Source: Symbiodinium natans
Taxonomy: Eukaryota > Sar > Dinophyceae > Suessiales > Symbiodiniaceae
Assembly (NCBI GenBank): GCA_905221605.1
Contig: CAJNDS010000247.1
Location: forward strand, 315,138-379,137
DNA: 64,000 nt
Direction: 5' to 3'
Translations under genes and position numbers: made by a program
The notes under the pieces: generated by a model
Told to the model about the DNA's origin: nothing
Database searches by the model: none
Seen by the model: only the letters and a program-made list of their open reading frames with translations
Part shown: piece by piece, positions 23,570 to 32,879 of the stretch
Layout of the letters: every line of letters begins with the position of its first letter
Numbering within the stretch: position 1 is the stretch's first letter

Positions 23570-23935
23570 TATACTATCGTATATTAAATCGTATCATATA
23601 GTAAATTTTCTTTCAGGTTCCGAATCTAATGACAGCTGGCTAGTCTTTGAGGCACGTACGGGCTGAAGGTAGTGTCTGTGGCTGCTGGGCTTGAGATGAA
23701 TGCAGAGTTGGGGACAGTATATAATACCGTATAGTATAGTATACTATACTGCCCCTGAGTTTTTTTGTTTATGATTTCGGGTTTAAGGTTCAAGGTTTAG
23801 GGGCCTTCAGGCTTCGTCGGAGGTCCTCAGGAAACTTGGTACAGAGGAAGCTTATCTTGTAGCGAACTGGGTATGCCATATACTACTATATAATATAAAG
23901 TACTATATACTATATAGTACGATCTTTTAGTACTT
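23570..23935. repeat. Palindromic A+T-rich TATAGTATACTA clusters
   Basis: Three clusters of TATAGTATACTATA-like sequence at about 23565-23600, 23718-23750 and 23878-23930. They are self-complementary. No coding content is seen. Confidence 0.7.
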
Positions 23936-24208
23936 GCGTACTTTCACAGCCATGGGCACAACGAACTTCAGACCCTTCAAGCCTATACAATAAGATGACA
24001 GAGAGAAGCAGCAAGAGTGTTCAACTAGCCCTCAACCTCACAAATAAAAAAATTGAAGAAACCAAAAAATATATAAACTTCAACCTAATCACAAACCCCG
24101 GGGGCCAGGGACAAAGGAGGCGTCCAGGTGTGGATAACCGATAACTGGTCCACGCCTCATCACCCAACCTAACCAACCCACCTCCAGAACCAATCCCTTC
24201 CAGCCCTC

Positions 24209-24390
24209 TCACTTTTGCATCTTGAGCCAAAGACCATGTTTCATTCTTGCAGCGCTCCACACAACTTGCACCTCGGATTTAGAGGTGGCTGCGCAGACAT
24301 GAAAAGTCCGTCCGGACATCTCGGCTGTGGCATGCCATGGCAGAAATGGGGCGGCCACCCGAAGGTAGTCGTTGATGATGTCAGAGCAGT
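24209..24390 (-). CDS. Probable exon ending in KHGLWLKMQK; SL-like motif in it
   Basis: The minus-strand frame after the trinucleotide array reads SDIINDYLRVAAPFLPWHAT, then TAEMSGRTFHVCAATSKSEV, and ends LWLKMQK at TGA. This is protein-like sequence with no recognised family. The final codons contain TTTGGCTCAAGATG (reverse complement of 24218-24231), the same 14-mer seen in both LTR families. It may be a retroposed or spliced-leader-derived junction. If so, the frame before it would be coincidental. Confidence 0.35.
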
Positions 24391-24483
24391 AGCAGTAGTA
24401 GTAGCAGTAGTAGTAGCAGTAGTAGTAGCAGTAGTAGCAGCAGTAGTAGTAGCAGTAGTAGTAGCAGTAGCAGTAGGCAGTAC

Positions 24484-24537
<54 letters not shown>

Positions 24538-24820
24538 CAGTAGTAATAGTCGTCGCCGTCGTGGTAGTGGTAGTGGTAGTCGCAGTCATAGTCGAAGTGT
24601 AGTAGAGGTGGGGGTAGTGGTAGTGGTAGTGGTCGTGGTCGTGGTCGTGGTCGTGGTAGTGGGAGTGGTAGTGGTGGTAGTTGTAGTGGGAGTGGGAGTG
24701 GGAGCGGGAGCGGGAGAGTGGTAGTGGTAGTAGTAGAGTGGTAGTGGTAGTGGTAGTGGTAGTAGTAGCGGTAGTAGTAGTGGTAGTAGTAGAAGCAGTA
24801 GCAGTAGCAATGAGTTGTAT

Positions 24821-24860
<40 letters not shown>

Positions 24861-25316
24861 CGTAGTAGTAGTAGTAGTGGCGGTAGTGGTAGTGTTCAGT
24901 AGTCGTAGTGGTAGTGGTAGTGGTAGTGGTAGTGGTAGTGGTAGTGGTAGTGTAGCGGAGGTGGTAGTGTAGTGGTGGGGGTAGTGGTAGTGGTAGTGGT
25001 AGAAGTCGCGGTAGTAGTAGTGTAGTAGTGTAGTAGTGTAGTAGTGTAGTAGTGTAATAGTGTAGTAGTGTAGTAGTGTAGTAGTGTAGTAGTGTAGTAG
25101 TGTAGTAGTGTAGTAGTGTAGTAGTGTAGTAGTGTAGTAGTGTAGTAGTGTAGTAGTGTAGTAGTGTAGTAGTGTAGTAGTGTAGTAGTGTAGTAGTGTA
25201 GTAGTATAGTAGTAGTGTAGTTGTGTAGTTGTGTAGTTGTGTAGTAGTAGTAGTCGTCGTCGTCGTCGTCGTCGTCGTAGTCGTAGTCGTTGTCGTAGTA
25301 GGAGTAGTAGTAGTTG
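24385..25316. repeat. Compound GTA/GTG trinucleotide and 8-mer arrays
   Basis: GTA repeats with CAG-type and GTC/GTG variants run for about 930 bases. Between about 25021 and 25205 the array becomes a regular 8-mer, TGTAGTAG, in about 23 copies, with a GTC-rich tail after it. The long low-complexity frames here (poly-Tyr, poly-Thr, poly-Leu, poly-Ser) follow from the repeat. Confidence 0.95.
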
Positions 25317-25387
25317 TCGAGCAGACAAATATCTCCCCCGAGCACGCCACGCATGGTTAGGAAGCTCCTTCAACATAGAGCTTGCCC

Positions 25388-25552
25388 TTCGAATTGGCTG
25401 GCACTAAGAAATACTATACAATACCATGCAATACTATTCAATATACTATACAAAACATTACAATACAATACTATACTATACAATACTATACAATACTAAA
25501 CTAGACTAAACTATATTAAACTAAACCAAACTATACTATACTATAATCTACT
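25388..25552. repeat. ACTATACAAT-type A+T-rich minisatellite
   Basis: Degenerate copies of ACTATACAAT and, towards the end, ACTAAACTA. No coding content. Confidence 0.8.
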
Positions 25553-25558
25553 AGAGAA

Positions 25559-25885
25559 GAGAGCACAGCTGTTGGAAGTTGGTCTGCAGTGGTACTGGTA
25601 TGGGCGCTCGACTTCATCATGGGTGCCTCTTGGGTGCCCTGAGCTAGAACAACAAGTAGAACATTATGGAGACCAGGGGACCCGAGACCCTCCGTAAACC
25701 CTATAAGGGACCTCCCCCGAAAAACAAAAAACGTGTGCATAATAGTTGCGTATATAGATATACGTAAATGTATATATATATATATATAGACACACACACA
25801 TACACAATAGTAGAGAGCCAGGAAGCTTGAAGGTGTCGAATGCTGTTCTACAGTTGGTTCAATCACGGGTGAGAGGGACGGGTAA
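25559..25885. repeat. Dispersed repeat R2, copy 1
   Basis: About 320 bases match 33560-33860 in the same orientation. Landmarks are GACTTCATCATGGG, CTTGGGTGCCCTGAGCTAG, AACATTATGGAGACCAGGGG, a TA/CA microsatellite, then AAGCCAGGAAGCTTGAA and CAGTTGGTTCAATCACG. The copies differ by point changes and microsatellite length. The origin is unknown. Confidence 0.85.
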
Positions 25886-26179
25886 ACTGATGGCGCTACG
25901 AAGATTGGGATTAGAACCCCGAGGGAGTCTGCCTATGCTACGAACCCTCCAACAAGACCGTCCGCTTGTTCCGACAGTTCTTGTGTCGGCGCCAAATCGG
26001 AAAAATAAATTGAAAACTAGGGCGACTGGCCACTTCTATTCTACCAGTTTAGGACTTAGGGTGTAGACGCGTAGGTTCCCGACTGAGCGACAGGCGGAAA
26101 CATTTAGGCTTGTATCCAACAAACATGGGCGCACTTGGTCAGGTCCCGCCCTAGTACACGGGATGGCAAAGAGGCGGAG

Positions 26180-28960
26180 CTCAACCCTAACCCCTAAACC
26201 TCAATCCGATCCCAGTATGTTTGGGGTTTACGGTTTAGGGTTTCAGGTTCAGGGTATAGGGAGGCTCCCTCGTTCCGATCCCAATACGCTGGGAGTTTAC
26301 TCAGAGACGGCAGGGGCAACTGCTCTAAAGCATTCATGAAAACGCAGCAGCGTTAGTAGACTTGGTGGAATCACAATGCCCATCCACAATAGCCCTCCTG
26401 GTGTGAAGCCCAGATTCTCTTCAAGCCTCAGTCGGCTAATGGACCAAGGGAAAAAGGTGTAAAGAGTGCAAAACCTTAAGCCCTATAAACCTTATACCCT
26501 AATCCCTATACATCCTAACCCCCCAAAATCTCCTAAACCTCAAACCTAAATCCTAAACACTACCCGACAAGATAAAAGTCCATTCTTTGGCCAACTCAGG
26601 AGCAGCCGCTTCAGCCTCCAGGCGGAAAAAACACAAATCCTAAAACCTTGCAAAGCCTGAATCCTGAAGTCCCTATACCCCTAAACCCTAGTTCCTAAAC
26701 CCCTATACCCTAGGGTTTAGGAATTTAGGGCAACCCCAAGTTAAACCATATTAAACCCTTCTAAACCCCTAAAGCCAAAACCCCCGAAGCCCTCAGCCTC
26801 CAGGCGGGAAAGAAGCAAATCCCGGCCAAAAAGATTGTCAAAACATTGGCGCCCAATCTCCTTGGGTCCCCGTCAAGTTTCGAGGGCTTATTTATTACTG
26901 TTTAATTAATTATTCATTTTGAATGGGTGAACTGGTTGTCGGAGGGTCTAAGGGTTTAGGAAAAGGGTTTAAGAAAAGGGTTTGGGGGTTTAGGCTGAGG
27001 GTTTTAGGATGTAGGGTTTTTTCTAGGCTTTAAGGGTTTTAGGGTTTAGGCTTTACGGGTTTGAGGTTTAGGGTTGAAGGTTTTGGTTTAGGGGTGCGGG
27101 CGTTCGGGGTGAGACAAGGTTCGGAAGCCACCATTATTTTACCAGTACCTTTCACGGAAAAGTGTCCATGGGCGATACCCTGAACCCTAAAGCCGAAACC
27201 CTAAACCCTAAAGCCGAAACCCTAAACCCTAACCCTAAACCCGAACCTTCCCCAAGGCCCCCTAGGTCCCCATGGCTCCTTAAAACAAAGCCACGGTATG
27301 GTGACCGACCGGGAAACGAAACCAATCCTGCCTAAATCCCGTACCACAGACCAGAAACCCTAACCCACAGACGCCATAGACCCTAACGCCCCAGGCCAAT
27401 ACCCCAACACCTGGAACCCAAACCAAGTCAAACAGGATCCATGTCTCTGCCAGCCGGTAAGCTTGGAGGTCCTGTCGACGCTCCGAGACCCTGTAAAAAT
27501 TGTTAAGGTTAACTACTTACACTGACTCAAATTCCTGTAAGCCCTACACGCTATGTAGAGGTTGAAGCCCCCACAACAAGTGCCGAATGCGGAACTGCTT
27601 CCGCACCAACCGGGCCCACAACACTACCACATTTCTGCGTGCTCTTCGGGCACAGCGCTCCGAAATTTGCAATGCACCTATTTTACTTGAGCCAAAATAC
27701 GATAGTACGACATCAGCACTCATCCTATTTAGGAGAATACGTGTCCGGAAACAATAAACCCTAAGCCTCCTAAACCCTAAAGCCCTAAAGCCTAAACCCC
27801 TATAGCCCAAAGGCCTTAAACCCTAAACCCTCAAACCTAATGAACCCTCGCCCCACTCTCACGGCCCACGCCCGCCTTAGGATGGCACTGATCGTGAGGC
27901 GGTAGATGGCCGGTATGATGAGCAAAAACCAGACCAAACCTTGGGTCTACAACATTTTATATATTTCTTTCACAATGCGTAAGGGGTTAGGGGTTTAGGG
28001 GTTCAGGGGTTCAGGGGTTTAGAGGTTTAGGGGTTCAGGGACTCAGGGGTTTAGAGGTTTAGGGTTTAGGGGGTTTAGGGGTTTAAACCCAAACTAATAT
28101 ATTAAACAAACAAAAAAACCTCTGAAGACCAGCCCTGGAAGCCACCAAGGACCAGCCAAAGCCCTTCCTCCATGGGGGTTGGAGAGTCTAGGCTTTAGGG
28201 TTTAGGAGTTAAGGGTTTATAGGGTTCAGGGTTTAGGCTTTAGGGTTTAGCGGGGAGGGGGGGGGGGAGGGTAAAGTTATGTCTATTTTTGTTGGGTGGG
28301 GGGTGGCTGGGGTAAGGGTCTAGGGTTCACGTAAAAAAAAATAACACTGAACCCTAAACCCCCCACGGTTCCTCCCAGTCCCCAGCTCGAAATCTTGCTG
28401 ATGCTGTGTCGAGGCCGGCCCACAGGAAGGGCACCTGGAGAGTGGAATCTGTAAGAGTAAGAAGGGCAGAGCAGACCCCAGGTTCTTTTTGGGTTTCGGG
28501 TGTAGGGCTTAGGATGTTTAGGGTTTCGGGTTTAGGGTTGAGGACTTTGAGGGTGTAGGGATTCAGATACTAATGGTTTTATATAAGGCTCAGGGTTTAG
28601 AATGTTTCAGGTTTAGGTTTCGGGATGTTTCGGGTTTAGAACATATATTTATGGTCTAGGATGATGTTGAGGGTGTAGGGTTCAGGGTTTGGGGGTTTAG
28701 GGGCTAAGGGTTTGAGAGGTTTAGGATATCGAAGGTTTAGGCATTTAGGGTTTCGGATATTTAAGGTTTAGGGTTTTAGTGTGTACGTGTGAATTCGATG
28801 CTGAGCTGGGAATGAGATTCATGATCCATGGGCATCTAGGGCTTACCTACATCGGAATGCCTATAAATAACTATCCATTGTCAAAAACAATGTTTAGGGT
28901 TTAAGGTTTGGGCTAAAGCCTAAACCCCAAACCCTAAACCCGGAACCCCAAACCTACACC
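26180..28960. repeat. Long tract of degenerate telomere-like sequence
   Basis: CCTAAACCC and GGGTTTAGGG variants, along with GGGGTTCAGGGG, alternate in both orientations for most of about 2.8 kb. Short ordinary stretches separate them. The heptamer is decayed into 6-9-base variants. No gene is supported apart from a doubtful minus-strand frame at 27544-27810. Confidence 0.8.
27686..27698 (-). other. Spliced-leader-like 13-mer ATTTTGGCTCAAG
   Basis: The reverse complement of 27686-27698 is ATTTTGGCTCAAG, the last 13 bases of the dinoflagellate spliced leader as I know it (...CCATTTTGGCTCAAG). It is preceded by CGT. The minus-strand frame after it (27544-27680) reads IGALQISERCARRARRNVVV and is open to near 27544. 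This may be a relic of a retroposed trans-spliced mRNA. Confidence 0.45.
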
Positions 28961-29525
28961 CTTGACCCATTGTCATTCTCCGCCCCCCCCCCCCCCCCCC
29001 CCCCCCATTCTTCACGAAGCAGCACCTCGAGCTGCAAGTGCAGGCTGTAAGGGCAGAGTGCTTTCCCGAGCTGCTGCTGGAGTGCATGCTGCACCTCTTG
29101 CCGTGCAGCTCGCTCGAACTGCTCAGTGGAGCCGAACCACACGGAGATGCATTGCGAGATGGTCTTCCGATCGCAGTGCTCGTCCTCACTTGCATGGCCT
29201 TTCGCGCAGCATGCGCAGTCCAGCTTCCCGAAGGTGAACTGCTCCAACTGGCTTTGCAAAGAAGCACAGGACGAAGCATAGACCAGCATGAGGTAATAGC
29301 TGAGCCAGCACATGGCAGCAGTTGCAACCAAGAACACAATCATACCCCCGGAGCTGAAGGGAAGGCCAAGTGCGGCAAGCCCGATCAGCAGCCAAGTGAG
29401 CAGCTGTGTTATGTAAAGAAGCAAAATGGCATCAGGCTTCACAAGGATCGACTGATCCACTCGGTGGCTTTGTAAAAATGCCGCCAATTCAAAGACACAC
29501 CAAAGCCGCGACGCCCACACAGAGT
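28954..29525 (-). CDS. Membrane protein gene (RLWCVFELAAF type), 3' exon after LINE
   Basis: This is the downstream half of the coding exon cut by the LINE. It reads SVWASRLWCVFELAAFLQSH, two transmembrane stretches (AILLLYITQLLTWLLIGLAA and GMIVFLVATAAMCWLSYYLM), then a Cys/Glu/Gln-rich soluble part. The RLWCVFELAAF block is typical of a large, poorly characterised dinoflagellate membrane protein family, whose earlier motifs FVD-x-A-x-x-HQ and HTFLSHSW are found upstream here. The frame enters a poly-G (Gly) run at about 29006-28983 and soon loses protein-like character, so the real end is unknown. The frame's apparent Met at 29556 is in LINE sequence and is not the start. Confidence 0.65.
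28983..29006. repeat. Poly-C tract (poly-G on the coding strand)
   Basis: About 24 C residues in a row, encoding polyglycine or shifting the frame at the end of the membrane-protein exon. Tract length is likely variable or uncertain in the read data. Confidence 0.9.
29511..29525. repeat. LINE target-site duplication, left copy
   Basis: ACGCCCACACAGAGT occurs here and again at 31499-31513, exactly bracketing the LINE. Confidence 0.95.
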
Positions 29526-31498
29526 ATGTATGTATGTATGTATGGCGTGACTGCACCCTGCCACAAGTGTGGGTAACAGCCAGTCAAGGCGTCTAGAAGT
29601 CCCTCACCCTGCCCGCTGCTCTAGCGACCTGGGCGACAGCATCGTGCCAGGTGGCAACAAGCAAGGCTTGGCGGGTCACCGCAGTTTCTGCCCAGGAGGC
29701 AGCTTGAGCCGCAGCCATCTTGGCTGCAGCGAAAACATGGGTAAAAGGCGCAGTGGCTTGACCAGCTGCGCTGTCAGCAGTCTCATTGAGAGCGCGCAGT
29801 TTTGCGGTAGGCACTGGAGCAAGTGGCGACTCCCATTCGGGATGGCGGCCATGTGCAGGAACCCAGTACACAGCGGAGCCTGCAGGAAGCAGGCGGTGAA
29901 CAAGCGCCCAGTAGGCTCGAAACTCGCCGTTTATGGCAAGAGCAGATCGGAACCCGGTAACCAAGGCTTTGTTGTCTGTGAAAACACACACTGGCGCACC
30001 CAGCTGGGCAGCTGCTGTGGCTAACACGAGGAGAGCATAGCGCTCTGCTGCAGCGGAGGACCTATCTAACCCAGGAACCACCCCACCAAACCCTACACCA
30101 GGTGCACAAGCAATGCCCCAGCCTGCGTGCTGGAACCACAAGCGCTGCCATCGGTGGCAACCAGCAGTGCAGAGTCAATCGTCTCGGCGTCCGAGAGTGC
30201 AAGCAACAAGTCCTCAGGGACATCCGGGAGCTGCCACTCAGGGGCACTCAGCCCGGAAAGCAGGGGAACCAAGAAACGGTGCTCTGCAGAGGAGCGATGA
30301 GCCAGAGGGGAAGGCATAGCCGGGCAGTCGAAGGTGACATGCGTGCGCGTGGGGAGCGGGTCACCGCACACGCAAGGCGTGAAGGGAATGCGCATGCGTT
30401 CCAAGGTGCGAGTATCATGAGCGGCAGCGTGCAAGACACGGCGCATCGCACCACCAGTGGCATGGTGCGGCGCTTGGGCACGGTGGTAACGCAAAGCAAA
30501 ATGCGAGGTGGCCTGCAACGGGCCACCTGATTTAGGGTCGGCCGCCCACAGCTCACGAAGCCAGGAATCTTCCGCTAGAAGCCTAGCAACCCCAACCGAA
30601 AGAAACCCAGGCCTAAACTGACCAAAAGGCGTGCACCACACACCATCCGGCCGGATGGTCCAAGCAAAAGTGGACAAGGCAGCAGCCAAAGCAGGGCACG
30701 CGCGAGAGCGAGCCGGAGGCGGTTGCGCGCCACCGCTGCGCCGCAACTCATGGCGGACGGCAGCGAAAGCAAGAGCAAACTTGGGATGCAGGCGCGGCCT
30801 TGCCCACACCGCCCAAAGCAAAAAGCGAGACCGGGCAGAGACAACACGGCCAACAGCAGTCTCCACAGCCCTAGCCCACCCTTGAGCAGTAAGGTGAGGT
30901 ACGCTAGTCCAGGGGCCAAGCCAAGAAACCAAACTTATCACCAAGGCCATCAGCAGGCGCCTGCGTTGATGCAAGTGGCGAGCCGCAATGGCAATGCGGC
31001 GAGCACGGTTTGTGATGACCGGGTTGAGACGGGCAGAGTCAACAGCACCAGTGTGGGCGCAAAGGCGGTAGTGAATGCCCAGAAGCTTAAAGCCAGAAAC
31101 GACAGGGCCACACAGGGCCGGCCGGGCAGCAAGCACACGGCGAGCGGGAGCACGGGTGGCCCAACAAGCGAGCTTGTCGGGGTGAACTTGCAGAGCCAAA
31201 GCTTGGTCCACAGTGGCAGCAGTTTGCAAGGCAGTACAAAGATGATCGGGCGCACCCCGGCCGGTAGACCAAAGGGCACGGTCGTCAAGAAAGACGGACA
31301 TGCTGACAGTGGGAGAGGTAGCACGGATGCTCCGAACCCAAAGCAACATTAAGCCGTTTAACAGCCCAACACTAGCAGGGCAGCCTTGGAGCAATCCCCG
31401 TGTGGGGGCAACGCAAGAGCTGGCAAAGTGGCCGCGGACAGCCACCCAACGCTGTTGGCCTTCATAGAAGGCGCGCAGAAGAGAGACAAGAAACCAAC
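29526..31498 (-). mobile_element. 5'-truncated LINE inserted in a host exon
   Basis: A 1973-bp non-LTR retrotransposon copy lies on the minus strand. It is bounded by a perfect 15-bp duplication and ends at its 3' side in an ATAC/ACAT tetranucleotide tail (29526-29544). Tetranucleotide tails are common for LINEs without poly(A). The 5' end is cut within the reverse transcriptase. Removing the element and one duplication copy restores the host reading frame exactly (WDSVWA joins SRLWCVFEL). This confirms both the borders and a fairly recent event. Confidence 0.93.
29593..31498 (-). pseudogene. LINE reverse transcriptase and RNase H, truncated and frameshifted
   Basis: Reverse transcriptase motifs, in order: TRGLLQGCPASVGLLNGLML (motif B) and SMSVFLDDRALW (catalytic F-x-D-D; both Asp present). 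A thumb-like region follows, then a Cys/His segment (CVCGDPLPTRTHVTFDCP) and RNase H. RNase H shows its catalytic Asp in VATDGSACG, Glu in AAAERYALL, Asp in VFTDNKALV and a later Asp in NETADSAAG, with WVPAHGRHPEWE between. The frame breaks at about 30125-30140, between the first and second RNase H motifs. The N-terminal fingers and any endonuclease are missing. This is a dead copy. The ORF upstream of 31498 is host sequence, not LINE. Confidence 0.9.
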
Positions 31499-31513
31499 AC
31501 GCCCACACAGAGT
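31499..31513. repeat. LINE target-site duplication, right copy
   Basis: Second copy of ACGCCCACACAGAGT; see 29511-29525. Confidence 0.95.
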
Positions 31514-31592
31514 CCCATAGGATCAGGAGGTGGTCAGAGTTCTTCAAACAAGCTCCAAGGCTCAAAATCCCCTTGCCTTTCATCCGCGAGTC
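31514..31592 (-). CDS. Membrane protein gene, exon part before LINE
   Basis: Reads DSRMKGKGILSLGACLKNSD and HLLILWDSVWA, and is then interrupted by the LINE. It follows directly, in phase, from the exon at 31680-31796. The LGACL-x-x-S-x-x-L-x-I-L-W pattern precedes RLWCVFE in this family. Confidence 0.75.
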
Positions 31593-31679
31593 CTTCTGGT
31601 TGATACAAATTACTTTAGACAAGATGTAAACTCCCCTAGTCTCCCCTAAACCCTTATCTCCTAAACTCATCTGCCAATC
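31593..31679 (-). other. Short intron, GA...AG, in a 10-bp direct repeat
   Basis: An 87-base intron has donor GA and acceptor AG. ACCAGAAGGA occurs at both ends (31678-31687 and 31591-31600), so the borders lie in a direct repeat. Removing it joins HQK to DSRM and gives the family's usual continuous motif. It contains TTTAGGG-like sequence. Its length is a multiple of three without stops, so it is hidden inside a long open frame. Confidence 0.7.
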
Positions 31680-31796
31680 CTTCTGGTGGACGCATGCAAC
31701 GTCCACAAACATCGAGGTTTTGGGGCGACGAAACAGCAGCACCAGCAAGAATGTGACGATACCAGCACCGGAGCACCAGGCCCCGAAGAGGTACTC
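31680..31796 (-). CDS. Membrane protein gene, 39-codon exon
   Basis: A 117-base exon of exactly 39 codons. It begins EYLFGAWCSGAGIVTFLLVL (one transmembrane helix) and ends RPKTSMFVDVACVHQK. FVD-x-A-x-x-HQ is the family motif that comes before the RLWCVFE block. Both neighbouring introns have GA...AG borders. Confidence 0.75.
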
Positions 31797-31850
31797 CTTC
31801 TGTATGGAATATGTTCAGGGTTGATGGCTTAGGGATCCGAAGAGGTACTC
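31797..31850 (-). other. Short intron, GA...AG, in a 15-bp direct repeat
   Basis: A 54-base intron with donor GA and acceptor AG. GGAGTACCTCTTCGG is repeated at 31837-31851 and 31783-31797. It contains a stop in the exon frame, which supports removal. Confidence 0.65.
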
Positions 31851-31885
31851 CGTTCGCCGGTGGTATAAGGACCGTCTTTTATCTA
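31851..31885 (-). CDS. Membrane protein gene, small upstream exon (partial)
   Basis: Reads RRSLYHRRT on the minus strand before the 54-base intron. A possible acceptor (GGGCTGTAG) lies near 31885. Between here and the first exon (about 32.4 kb) there is degenerate telomere-like DNA, presumably intron, that may hide another exon. Confidence 0.4.
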
Positions 31886-32424
31886 CAGCCCTAAGCCCCA
31901 AACCCTTAAACAAAGACCTTAACAGCCCCTTAAACCCAAAACCTTCAACACCCTTAAACAAAGTAATAAGCCCTTAAACTGCAAGGCAAGAATCCAAAAC
32001 ATCCTAAAAGCCCCTAAATGTCCTTGCCAGTGGCCAGGGCCGTCTTTGGAAATGCTGGGAGATCTCCGTGCACAAAGAGGAGCCCGGTCAGGAATGCCGC
32101 CACTATGCCTTAGCAGATTAACCCGAAATATCCTAAAGCCCTAAAGCCCTTAACCCTAAAACCCTGAAGCCGTAAACCCTAAAATTTAGGGTAGCTTCAG
32201 GAGGGGAGTTCCCAGGTGGGGTACCTTATATAAGGCTTCTATACGGTGTATATAAGGGCACTAAGGGCTACATTCGTGTTATTTCCGGGGTATATATGGG
32301 GGAAACTACCCATCTGAAATGGGCCTAGACAAAAACCCCACATCCCCAAACCCTAAATCCCACAAACCCCCAGACCCTACAATCCTAAACCCCAAAACCC
32401 TAAAACCCTAAAGCCACAAAACCC

Positions 32425-32779
32425 TAAAACCCCAGAGGTCCAGGATGCTGACGGCCAAGGCCACAGGACCATTGTAAGTCAAGAGAAGAAGTATGACCTT
32501 TCTCCAAGCTTTCATGCGCCAGCTGTGGCTCAGGAATGTGTGGATCTTGCTGCACTCGCGACTCATAAAAAAATAATCTTGCTCTGAACTTGGATGTCGG
32601 AAGATGTAGCCAAAGCCTCCTAGCACGTCCCCCAGCTTTACCGAGCGAATGAACTCAGGTGCGACCGGCTGCATCTGCGCAAGTACTCCCACGAGTCCAT
32701 CTTGCGGAGAATCCTCTACTTGGGCATTCCGTGTCGCCTGCCCGTAAAGTTGCACCTGCACGTCACCAGGTGTTGCCAT
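32425..32779 (-). CDS. Membrane protein gene, 5' exon (HTFLSHSW)
   Basis: The ATG at 32779 opens MATPGDVQVQLYGQATRNAQ. It continues to a conserved block, SRECSKIHTFLSHSWRMKAW, and a hydrophobic stretch (VILLLLTYNGPVALAVSILD). The SHSW block is the N-terminal hallmark of the same dinoflagellate membrane protein family. It sits about 550 bases upstream of the next exon, on the same strand. The exon probably ends near 32430, just before TTTTAGGG-like intron sequence; the splice site is not resolved. Biochemical role unknown. Confidence 0.6.
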
Positions 32780-32879
32780 GGCTGAAAACAGGAGGTCGCA
32801 ACGAGCATATATTAGCCAGGCTTAATTTGGCTTTAAGATACATAAATCCCACCTAAACAATCGTTTTCAAAAACGATTG

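Noticed and set aside
24483-25376. Long frames of poly-Tyr, poly-Thr or poly-Leu
   Set aside because: They follow entirely from trinucleotide and 8-mer repeats and exist on both strands.
30723-31352. 209-codon plus-strand frame
   Set aside because: Shadow of the LINE reverse transcriptase, whose catalytic motifs are on the minus strand.
30093-31748. Single 551-codon gene as one protein
   Set aside because: It fuses host exons and an intron (31514-31748) with LINE sequence; the 15-bp duplication marks the join.
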